Source of the DNA: Dendrophyllia cribrosa
Taxonomy: Eukaryota; Cnidaria; Anthozoa; Scleractinia; Dendrophylliidae
Assembly: GCA_024195265.1 (NCBI GenBank)
Contig: JAJLRJ010000003.1
Span: forward strand, 34,194,620 to 34,258,619
Length of the DNA stretch: 64,000 nt
Direction: 5' to 3'
Shown here: positions 46,611 through 56,400 of the stretch, one piece after another
How positions within the stretch are numbered: position 1 is the stretch's first letter
Layout of the letters: each line of letters opens with the position of its first letter
Position numbers and translations under genes: made by a program
The notes under the pieces: model-generated
Told to the model about the DNA's origin: nothing
The model's input: only the letters and a program-made list of their open reading frames with translations
Database searches by the model: none

Positions 46611-46875
46611 AACAATTGGTAACTGACGATTTTAAAACCTTACTAAGAAAAGTGATAGATATACTTCTGGTTGGCAAAGCTTTGGAAGCGACTAAAATAA
46701 AAGAAGCATTTGAAATAAACAATTGTTTATTGTTTTTGTTTAGCTGATAGCACTTTAGTTATTCGAGCGCGAGCGAAGATCACGCGCGGAATAAGTTGGT
46801 GACGCCAGCATATTCTCTGAGCTGTCGTCTTCGAATTTTGCCATTTTCATCTATAATTTCCATGATACAATTCAA
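46611..46875. repeat. Dispersed repeat, copy 2 (pair with 40335-40870)
   Basis: Same segment order as the 40.3 kb copy but without its interruption before CGAATTTTGCCATTTT. Confidence 0.65.
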
Positions 46876-46990
46876 GACTGTCAATTGACACTTATAACTG
46901 GCAATTGACAGTTATAACTGGCAAATGACACTTATAACTAGCAATTGACTCTTATATAACTGGCAATCGACACCTATAACTGGCAACGGA
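46872..46990 (+). repeat. Minisatellite GGCAATTGACACTTATAACT, about 5 copies
   Basis: Units of 20-24 bp (CAATTGACACTTATAACTGG and variants such as CAATCGACACCTATAACTGG) run in tandem right after the dispersed repeat. Confidence 0.92.
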
Positions 46991-47041
46991 ATCACACTTT
47001 CAGTCGAATGCGCACCATTACTGCGCATAGAATCACGTCCG

Positions 47042-47217
47042 GCAACAATAGCTTTTTTCACGGCGAACCTTTCTCATTTGCATTACAATAAAATTCAACG
47101 TGGTTGCGAGGCAGTTTCGGGCAATTTTGTAGTTTCTGCCCGAAATTGCCTCGCAATCATGTTGAATTTTATTGTGATGCAAATGAGAAAGGTTAACCGC
47201 GAAAAGGGCTATTGCTG
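47042..47217. mobile_element. Near-perfect palindromic MITE (arms about 82 bp)
   Basis: AACCTTTCTCATTTGCAT and ATGCAAATGAGAAAGGTT, AATAAAATTCAAC and GTTGAATTTTATT, and CGAGGCAGTTTCGGGCA and TGCCCGAAATTGCCTCG all pair around a 12 bp loop. Confidence 0.88.
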
Positions 47218-47339
47218 CTAGACTTTAAACAGTTCGCGAGACGTATGCGTCTCCCATATATTTTTCATAATAAAGAGAGTGAACAACACCCCTTTCAAGT
47301 TAAATCAAACTGGGAACCTCCAGTTCAACCACCAGTTGC

Positions 47340-48345
47340 GCTAGAAACGTGTTTTTAGAGGAAGTTAAATGTCAACACACTGAGATTGAACTGATTAAGC
47401 CACGAAATAACTTGCCTGTCAAAAAACGTAAAGCACTTAAAGAATTGGGATCAAACTCGGAAATAATCATAAAAAAGGCAGACAAGGGCACTGAACAAAA
47501 ATGATAAAATAAAAGAGGGCCAAGTTCAACGTTATGATAGAAAAATTATATGCCCCCTCGAAATACTAATGGTTTACGGAAACCCGTCGAAGAGTCAAAG
47601 AGATAATTATCTTCATCAAGGAAATCATATAGACACAATGACCAAGAAATGGCTTTCTCAAACACCTCTGAGCCCACCGCGTATACCATTGCTTTACACA
47701 CTAACAAAGATTCACAAACCAACTTTACCTGGAAGACCTATAATTAATTTCGGGCTGTGATGGTCCAACCCAACGCATCTCATCATTTTCAGACCACATC
47801 CTGCAGCCTATCGCTAAAGCACAAAAATCCTACCTCAAAGATACCACACAGTTTAACAACTTTATAGAAAAGAGGAAACATGGTCCCCAAAAACGCGATC
47901 TTAGTTTCAATGGATGTCACCAGCCTGTACACCAATATTCCTCAAGAAGGAATAAACACTGTATGCAAAGCATGTATGTAGCCCGTCTATAAAAACGACA
48001 CGCCCACTGCCACGAATGCTTAGACTGATTTTACAGGAGAACTCCTTCCAATTCAATGGAAGAAACTATCTCCAAACTCACGGTACCGCAATGGGAACTA
48101 AAGCGGCAGTTGCTTTTGCCAACATCTTTATGTCCGCGGTAGAAACAGAAATTTTCAGTAAAAGCAAGATAAAAACCCCTCGAGTGGAAAAGGTACATCG
48201 ATAACATGTTCTTCCTGAGGGACACAAAAAGGGAGGAAATAGACCAGTTTATTTTAGAAGCAAACATGCACCATCCGACCATTAACTGAATTTACGGCTG
48301 AAATATCAGAGGAAAAAACAAATTTCCTAAACACTACTACGGTCA
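47340..48345 (+). pseudogene. Penelope-like element reverse transcriptase fragment
   Basis: Successive frames read PRIPLLYTLTKIHKPTLPGR (47569-47760), SMDVTSLYTNIPQEEGIN (about 47912), then ENSFQFNGRNYLQTHGTAMG and TKAAVAFANIFMSAVE (48016-48204), and finally WKRYIDNMFFLRD. This is the characteristic motif order of Penelope-like RTs (DVxSLYTNIP, HGTAMGTK, RYIDD). The YIDD site reads YIDN, and stops and frameshifts interrupt it. The GIY-YIG endonuclease was not seen. It is a dead copy. Confidence 0.85.
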
Positions 48346-48490
48346 AACCTGTTAATACGGACAGTTTTCGTGGTCCTTTTGGTATCTGTAGTCCAGACAT
48401 TCTCGAGATTTATTCGTGATCGGAAAGTATTTTGATGACCAACAGAGCCGCAGAATCCTTCCTCCTATAAATTCATATTTAGGTTAGGGT

Positions 48491-48681
48491 GTGTTAACAT
48501 GACACCGGGGCGACTTTCGCGCCGGGGCGAGTTCACACCGGTTCCCTCTTATGGCTCTACATTTGTTTACATGATACCACCACATTTTGTGGTGGTATCA
48601 TGTAAACAAATGTAGAGCCATAAGAGGGAACCGGAGTGAACTCGCCCCGGCGCGAAAGTCGCCCCGGTGTCATGTAAACAC
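48491..48681. mobile_element. Almost perfect palindrome (arms about 90 bp)
   Basis: TGACACCGGGGCGACTTTCG and CGAAAGTCGCCCCGGTGTCA, and CTCTTATGGCTCTACATTTG and its complement, pair around CCACATTTTGTGG. The near-identity of the arms indicates a young palindromic MITE or foldback. Confidence 0.92.
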
Positions 48682-48780
48682 CCCCATATATACGGAATGA
48701 AATTTCACTTTTACTGCCGTGTACATGTAGTTTTGTATAAAAAGAGAGGTGGTTTAAAGTGTAAAAAAGAAAATCTAAAA

Positions 48781-48870
48781 TCCCCACTCAGGATTGAACC
48801 TGTGACCTCAGCTAGGCTTAGGCTTACATAGCCTACCGTACCAGAGTACCACCTAGCTTCTCGGTTTTAG
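48781..48870 (-). repeat. tRNA-like pseudogene or SINE head
   Basis: On the minus strand there is an A-box-like TGGTACTCTGGTACGG and a B-box-like AGGTTCAATCC. It does not fold as a clean tRNA by eye, so a functional tRNA gene is not claimed. Confidence 0.4.
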
Positions 48871-49144
48871 GCCTAAATTTAACTATATAAACTGCTAACC
48901 CCAAACTCAACTGAAAGCTATTCAGTTACTCCGTTATAGAAGTCTCAATAAGGCGTCCGAGGTGATCCAGGCCATTGTTATCTAAGGTATTCCGGTTTAT
49001 ACAGCCGATTCGCCTCTTCTGAAACTGTGAGGAGACTGAGCACCAGCTTTTAAAGCTGAGATTTCTGGGATCGTTTGGGTAACCAATATGAGCTATGATT
49101 GGGTAATGGTAACCCTGGTTACCAGGGCCTTATTTTTTTCCAAG

Positions 49145-49330
49145 ATAATAATAATAAAAAAAAACTTTATTAATGTGTCAATAAAATATCTAGCAGAGGG
49201 GAAAACCCTCGGCTAATAGGGGACACCTAACTAAACATAAAAAAGAATATAAAAACATAACTAAAAAATCTGAAACTGTGCATTTATTTATATATAGATA
49301 GGGGAAATCCGCCACTGAATACCGTGTTCA
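49145..49330 (-). repeat. LINE 3'-end fragment with (ATT)n tail
   Basis: On the minus strand the sequence ends with AATAAAGTTTTTTTTTATTA followed by ATT units. Confidence 0.45.
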
Positions 49331-50022
49331 AGTCATAACTTGAATGTGTGCAACCTAAATCCCATTTCCAAAGTGTTAAGGCTGTCTCGTATTAGTTTTA
49401 ATATTTGCCTTCCGTATTACAGGAGTATGTATAAGAGGGATTGATATTATACAACATGTATTAGTCTTAATTCCGCTGGGACCAAAAAACTGTCCGTATT
49501 AACAACGAGGTGTCCGTTCGCAAAGTAACCTGGATACCCGAGGTTCTTTATGGCGGCACACTATCGGGACAAGTCGGCCTAGTGAAAAATATAACAGACA
49601 TATAAGGCGTGTGATATGATAGGGATGAGAGCGCGAGAAAATCCTCTGGCACCCACGGTATTCGTAAAGCGGAGTTTGACTGCAGTTTTACACTGATCCT
49701 GAAAAAACGAACTTCTGCACAAGTGTCACTATTATTTTTTCAACGAAACCGAAGATCTTGGGAGTCAAAAAATAATATGCTGTCCTGGGTACCAGAGCTC
49801 TATTTTGCGACGGGCTTTCGTGAAGCGGACGGGCGGCCGAGCTAAAGGATCTCGTAGCACAAAATAAGACAACATAAGACCCGCACTCAGAGGGTGAAAA
49901 GCCTCTGGAACCCAGGCTGCCTCTGCCACACTTAAATAAGCTTCCTTTGAACGAGTTACGGCGGGAAACGCTTAGCGTTTCGTTTAATTCAGGAACAAAA
50001 CGGAAATGTTGAAGTGGGCAGG

Positions 50023-50113
50023 AGGGGGAGGCGGAGGAGGGGGAGGGGGAGGGGGAGGGGGAGGGGGAGGGGGAGGGGGGGGAGGGGGAGGGAGGGAGGG
50101 GGGAGGGGGGGGC
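50023..50113 (+). repeat. G-rich tract (GGGGGA)n
   Basis: About 90 bp of GGGGGA units on the plus strand with G-quadruplex potential. It lies about 300 bp beyond the end of XPNPEP3. Confidence 0.9.
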
Positions 50114-50312
50114 GACTACTCTGCACCCCTCCCTAGATTTACCACTGTTAACCCTTTCACTTTCAGGGTCAATTATGAAGACATGTAGACGTGTAGTGTA
50201 GTTCTAACTTTTGAGTCTGTGGACAAAATCCTATGGTGTGACCATTCATATAAAACCTCCTCGGCGGTATTTTGGCAAGGTGCCAATTGATTTTATCAAT
50301 TTTATATGAATT

Positions 50313-50318
50313 TTTATT
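50313..50318 (-). promoter_or_regulatory. Candidate poly(A) signal of XPNPEP3
   Basis: AATAAA on the minus strand 110 nt after the stop codon. Confidence 0.5.
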
Positions 50319-50427
50319 TTTGAGATAAAAGGGTTAAATGCACTGGTCGCATCCGTAAGATGGTCTTGCTCCGCTAAAGTGAATGGACTTCTCACTTCTA
50401 TGCCGTACATATGCCGTATGATGATTC

Positions 50428-53400
50428 TTAAAGCCTCGCCATGTCCGCTGTATTGCTCATTAGCCGTTCAATATCTTCCACTTCCTTTGGACACTCTGCT
50501 GTCAGAATTTCGGGTCCGTTCTCAGTTATCAAAACATCGTCCTCGATTCTAATGCCTATCCCTCGATATCTACAAAAGAAAGAACAATAATATGACGTCG
50601 CTTTTTCATTTCTGTTGACTTTCCCACGCACGTCAGTGATCATATCAAAGTCTTTAACCTTTCATATAAAGCGGTTTTCAAACGAGTGTCGTAAAACCAA
50701 AATCAATGTAATTACTCTGACCAATCACAACAGATGCAGACAATCCAATTAACCAATCAGAACTCGAAGCAAATACATGTAGCCGGTACCAAGCGCGGGA
50801 AAACGCGTGCCAGCAAGTCACGATTGGTTTTATTTCTGATTGGTTGAGAAAGTGGCGCGAGATTTTTTTAGCCAATCACAAAGCGTAGCAATGCCAAACC
50901 AAAGCAACTGCGAAATTACTTTTGATACTCAATTGAAAACAGCTCTCTCTATATATATTGATAACCGCTTAATGTGTTGTTTTGGACTCTTTTAGGGCCA
51001 CGCCAACATTGTGAGATTCTGGTATTTTTTACGGTATTCTATCAAAGGTTCGGACGAGCATCCTTGTCTAGCACACTGTTTATATGCATGACCCCAGGGT
51101 CATGATCCACCCCAGAGCGTAACTTAACCTTCATAACTTTTCTTAGCTTTTTTTCACCTTAGTGAAAAAAAATAGTATCTCGAAATTCGATATTCACGTT
51201 CACCTTTTTATTGAATTTTACTCGTTTCCAAATTTCAAACTGGCGTTAGACGCCCCATGCAGTTTACACAAAATAATATGCTTTATCGTTATATCACTGT
51301 TGTACACGAGAACAGAACTCCATTTATTAGCGTTTTGGGGTTTGGCACTGATCTACAGTGTTTAGGGTTAAGCACTGATTTGAAAACGGTTAGCTCTCAT
51401 TTATTGTTATGGGTAACTCAATAAATATGTTAAAAATTCCAGCTCCCGGCAGCTGGCCCTCGTTGGTGTAGTGGATATTAGGGATATTAGTTATGAAGCG
51501 AACGACTCCGGTTCGAGGCTAGCCTGGGTGCAGACATCACCTATTTGCTTCACGCGCAAAAAGGACAAGCGAAGGAAATAGGAGACGTATGCGCGCGCAG
51601 GCTGTTTCGAGGCATACACTACGAGTGTTGACCTTGCTAACCTTTCTGGTACTTTTCTGTTGTCCGTTGATATATAGATCCCAGGCTCTACCGTGATCAC
51701 CATACCCGGATGTAGTCCCAGGCCTCTGCTCACCAAGTGCGTGTCATGTGTGTCCATGCCCAGATAGTGCCCCACGTGATGAGGGCAGAATTCACCAGCA
51801 GCCTGAAAACCAATAGGAACTGAGATCAACCTTAAAAAAAGGCAAGAGTTACACGAGGTAAACGGGGTTCATTTGTCAAACAACAGCGAACGGGGCAATA
51901 GCTCCAAATTTGCGGCAAATGATATCTAGAGGTCTTCCTAAGTATCATGAACAGAATCATAATCACTCGAATTGTCAGGGGAGGGGTGGGAAGGGAGGGG
52001 TGGGAGGGAAGGGTGGGGAGAGGTGAGATGGGTGGGTGGGGGGGTGGGAAGGGTTGGGAGGAGGGAGGAGGGAGGAGGATGGAGGGAGGAGGGAGGAGGG
52101 AGGAGGATGGAGGGAGGAGGGAGGAGGGAGGAGGATGGAGGGAGGGAGGAGGGAGGAGGGAGGAGGGAGGAGGGAGGAGGATGGAGGGAGGAGGGAGGAG
52201 GGAGGAGGATGGAGGGAGGAGGGAGGAGGATGGAGGGAGGAAGGAGGAGGAGGAGGGATGGAGGGAGGAGGGAGGGAGGAGGGAGGAGGGATGGAGGGAG
52301 GAGGGAGGAGGGAGGAGGGAGGAGGATGGAGGGAGGAGGGAGGAGGGAGGAGGGAGGAGGATGGAGGGAGGAGGGAGGAGGGAGGAGGATGGAGGGAGGA
52401 TGGAGGGAGGAGGGAGGAGGGAGGAGGGAGGAGGGAGGAGGGAGGAGGGAGGAGGGAGGAGGGAGGAGGGATTGGGAGGGGGCACAAAACAGTTATCGAG
52501 GGTTAAATTCTATAATGAAGTGAGGCAGGGGAAGCTATTTTTCGGTCGAATTTGCGAGAAGTTAGAATTTACAACTATACTCTAAGCCTAGCAAAAAGAA
52601 ACTGACTCAACTTATCATCACAAAATATTTTGGTTTAATTTAACGATAGGAACAAGAAGACGGAAAATAAAAACAAAATTACCATGTGCATTTACTGTTC
52701 ATCAAGAACATAAAATTAGTTGGGAACAATTGTATAACTGGAAAGGTATTCATAATTCTTTACACGTGCTAGCAGTTTCCTTCGTGCCTGTTATTAATCT
52801 CTTGTACTCTTAGTACACAGCATCACGTTACTTTTGGAGAATCGCTACTCTTCACAGTCACATCCTGCCCTTAATACGCTATTCAACATTAGGTACAGTG
52901 ATGTGATACCTTTTTTAGTAGACCTTCTGTCAGATTCTTCGGAAGAAAATCGATGCCTGTTAAGAAAAGAGTAGGGAGAGATAAGTATAGTCGAAACTCG
53001 CTTTGCCATCACCTCTATAAGAGGTAAAATCAAAGTATAAAGCAAGGCTGATACTCATAGAACATTAAACGCGACGACATGATAGAGCCCAGCACGGTGT
53101 AGCAGCAAAAAGATAAAAAAAAAACTAGCGCGAACGCCAATACTCTTCCAAATCGCACGTGGTGATGACCACAGATGAGCTCAAATTCAAAAGTTTGCCA
53201 ATTGACCCACGTGACGTCACAGTGGCGCGTGACCATGATTAATAGGCAAAGAATTTGAAGTATCATGTCGTTGTCGCGATAAAGAAAATGAGGATAGACA
53301 GAAACCATCCCTCAGCGAATACATGGCCAATACCATGCAAAAAATAAAACAGCATATCGGATCTAAAAAGATCTACGGTCCCAAAATAAAACAAGTAAAT

Positions 53401-56400
53401 AAGATGCAAACTGAGGACCGCGAACGAAAATGCTGCTGGTATAGTCAGCCAAAAATAGAGATAAAATCAAAGTATAAAGTAAGGCTGATACTACGTAGAA
53501 CATTTAACGTGACAACGACATGATAGAGCCCAAACTGAAAGCCAAAATGCAATTGTGGACAGCTGTTTAACCTGGTTGGGTCTCGTCAGCACGGTGTAGC
53601 TGCAAAAAGATAGAAAAATTGGGCTCTATCATGTCGTTGTCGCGTTAAATGTTCTACGTAGTATCAGCTTTGCTTTATACTTTGATTTTATCTCTATTTT
53701 TGGCTAACTAGATCTTCTCTAGATCCTACGTACACCAGCAGCATTTTCGTTCGCGGTCCCGCTTTGCTTCTTATTTACTTCTATAAGAGGGCATCGCTTT
53801 AATACGGACAGTTTACTTCGTCCCTAACCTCTATCTCTGTATATAAGGACACCTCTATAATGTGGACCTTTGTTATCCATATAAAGGAAGTCAGAACGGC
53901 TTCCCCGGAAAGCAGGGCTTTAGTTTTCTAGATCGATAAAACGTAGTTATATATTAAATGGATATTGATAAAGAAAGATGGTACATTGTAAATGTTAAAC
54001 TCGGTAATGAAATGAGAACGATGTAATGTTCACCATGTCACAAGCATGGGACAAAGATGAAATAACAATTTTGTTTTCTTTGTTGCGACATGATGAACAT
54101 AACATCTTTCTAAATGGCTATTTTAATTAGCCGAGAGTAAACCAAAAACACATAAGTAAAGCCGAGAGAAAGGGACCTGGGTTGTGAAACAACTATACAA
54201 ACTGAATACAAGAAAGGCCAGAGAAATAAGAATAAGATGACCTTCCCATCAATTAAAGTACTTACTAACTAATTCCTCTCCAAGGAGTATTAGCATGGCG
54301 TGATAGATATAGTCTAACGAGGCACCTTTCTGACAAAGCTGAAAACAAACAAAGAAACACAATGTGCCAATAACACTTTTGCAAACCCTACGTAGTCTAC
54401 GTATTTAACCATTTGTGCTGGAAATAATTTTTTCTTACTTAGAAGGACACGTGTCCTTTCAAACCTCCATTTTATCGGACATTTTACAAAATTGGTCGGA
54501 CATCCGCCATTTTGGATTTCCCCTTAGACACATTCCGTTAGCATACATGACGTGTTATAAGAGGTTTTCCGGTTTGCAGTGCATTATAGGGCGATTTCAT
54601 ACCACAATGCCTTTTCTGAATTTTCTCGAATCAAGAGAGCCTTTTTCAGCAAAGCAAACGGTAAAAGAAGCATAAATTGTTATTGTTATGTATTTGGAAT
54701 CAAATGCGATGGCTTAGAGCCGTTTCCAGATGAGTAATTACTGTGGCCAATCAAAACAAAGGATGACAATCCAACGAACTAATCAGAACGCGAAGTAAAT
54801 ACAGCTAGCCGGCGCTAAGAGCAGGAAAACGCGTGCGAGAAAGTCGTGATCGGTTTTGGTTTTACTTATGATTGGACGAGAAAGTGGCGCAAGATTTTTT
54901 CGCCAATCACAAGGCGCAGCAATGTTAAACCAAAGCAATTGCAAAATAACTTTCGACACTGAATTGAAAACCGCTCTACTTTCAAGACCAAAGCGAAGCC
55001 ATTTTGGTGCTCGCACACCATGTCGGAGCATACTGTAAACTTAGGGCCTGGTCGCACTACAGTCAAAAACAAAATTTAGCCCGTGCAAAAATCGAGGAAA
55101 ACAAAAGAAACCGCTCCGGTGGGACATGCTTTTTGTGGAATGTTTTTGTTTTTATGTTATTTTGCATGGGCTAATTTTTGTTTTTGACTGTAGTGCGACC
55201 AGGCCCTTATTCGAACATTGCAGGATTTTGGTCGGACAATGTCCGATAGCCGACTGTTATTTCCAACAATGGTCCCAAAAAGGTTTCCCGCGAAACTATG
55301 TCCGAGGAACGACCGTATAAACTCCATACTGCTGATGAAGTATAGTGCCTCTAATTAATTGATAACATGACAAAAAAATGCGCTTGTTTACAACACGAAA
55401 GGTAGACTGGTGTAGAGCCGAAATGAAAATGTCCGAGACAAACGAGAAATCGGCTTCATCACTAGTGCTGCTCTCGTGCATCTCAGGCTACCGCTTCATA
55501 AATCTGTTTAAAATTCGACGCGTTCTCCAATCAGTATGTATTTTTTATGGTCGTAATTTCGCAGGGAACATAGCGTCGCCGTGAAAGATTGTTGGTTTTG
55601 TTATGATTGAAGTGTATCTCACTTTAATGCATTTCTTGTGTACTCTTAGCACCAGTTCGTACAGCTGTCTCTGTGCGTCGTTGAATTTACCGCTGACCGG
55701 CCATGTCCTTGTGATATCGCTAGCGTACCCGTGGTATTCACTTCCTGCGTCCATCAGCACAAGCTCTCCATCTCTACAGAAAGTAATGAAAAAAGAGGCA
55801 AAATAAAAGTAAGTCTAAAATTGAAGCAGTTAGGGAGGGAGGGAGGGAGGGAGGGAGGGAGGGAGAGACGGAGGAAGGGAAAGAAGGAGGGAAGGAGGGA
55901 AGGAGGGAGGGAGGGAGGGAGGGAGAGACGGAGGAAGGGAAAGAAGGAGGGAAGGAGGGAAGGAGGGAGGGGGGAGGGAGGGAGGGAGGGAAAGAGGGCG
56001 GGAGAGAGGGAGGGAAAGAGGGAGGAAGGAAGGAAGGAAGGAAGGAAGGAAGGAAGGAAGGAAGGAAGGAGAAGGAAGGAAGGAAGGAAGGAAGGAAGGA
56101 AGGAAGGAAGGAAGGAAGGAAGGAAGGAAGGAAGGAAGGAAGGAAGGAAAAAAGAGAGGGAAAGAGGAAGGGAGGGAGGAAGTAGAAGGATGGATGGATG
56201 GATGGATGGATGGAGGGAGGGAGGGAGGGAGGGAAGGAAGGAAGGAAGGAAGGAAGGAAGGAAGGAAGGATGGATGGATGGATGGATGGATGGATGGATG
56301 GATGGATGGAAGGAAGGAAGGAAGGAAGGAAGGATGGATGGATGGATGGATGGATGGATGGATGGATGGATGGATGGATGGATGGATGGATGGATGGATG

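Larger units (their letters stand above)
48343..49520. repeat. Possible pogo-like element split by other repeats
   Basis: GGTCAAACCTGTTAATACGG at the left and CTGTCCGTATTAACAACGAGG at the right look like inverted ends. Between them lie a perfect hairpin, a tRNA-like piece and a LINE 3' end. Similar TACGGACAGTTTACTTCGTC-type sequence is at 53795-53880. The grouping is tentative. Confidence 0.35.

Noticed and set aside
48781..48870. Functional tRNA gene
   Set aside because: A- and B-box-like motifs are present but arms do not pair convincingly; called only a tRNA-like repeat.
50006..50188. ORF with a poly-glycine stretch
   Set aside because: Arises from the (GGGGGA)n tract; no domain on either side.
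51832..52585. Long ORFs of GGRRE or PPSSLL repeats
   Set aside because: Produced by a purine-rich minisatellite in an XPNPEP3 intron.
55333..55350. Hammerhead ribozyme core (CTGATGAAG) near a repeat
   Set aside because: No matching GAAA core segment or stems nearby; a single CTGATGA is expected by chance.
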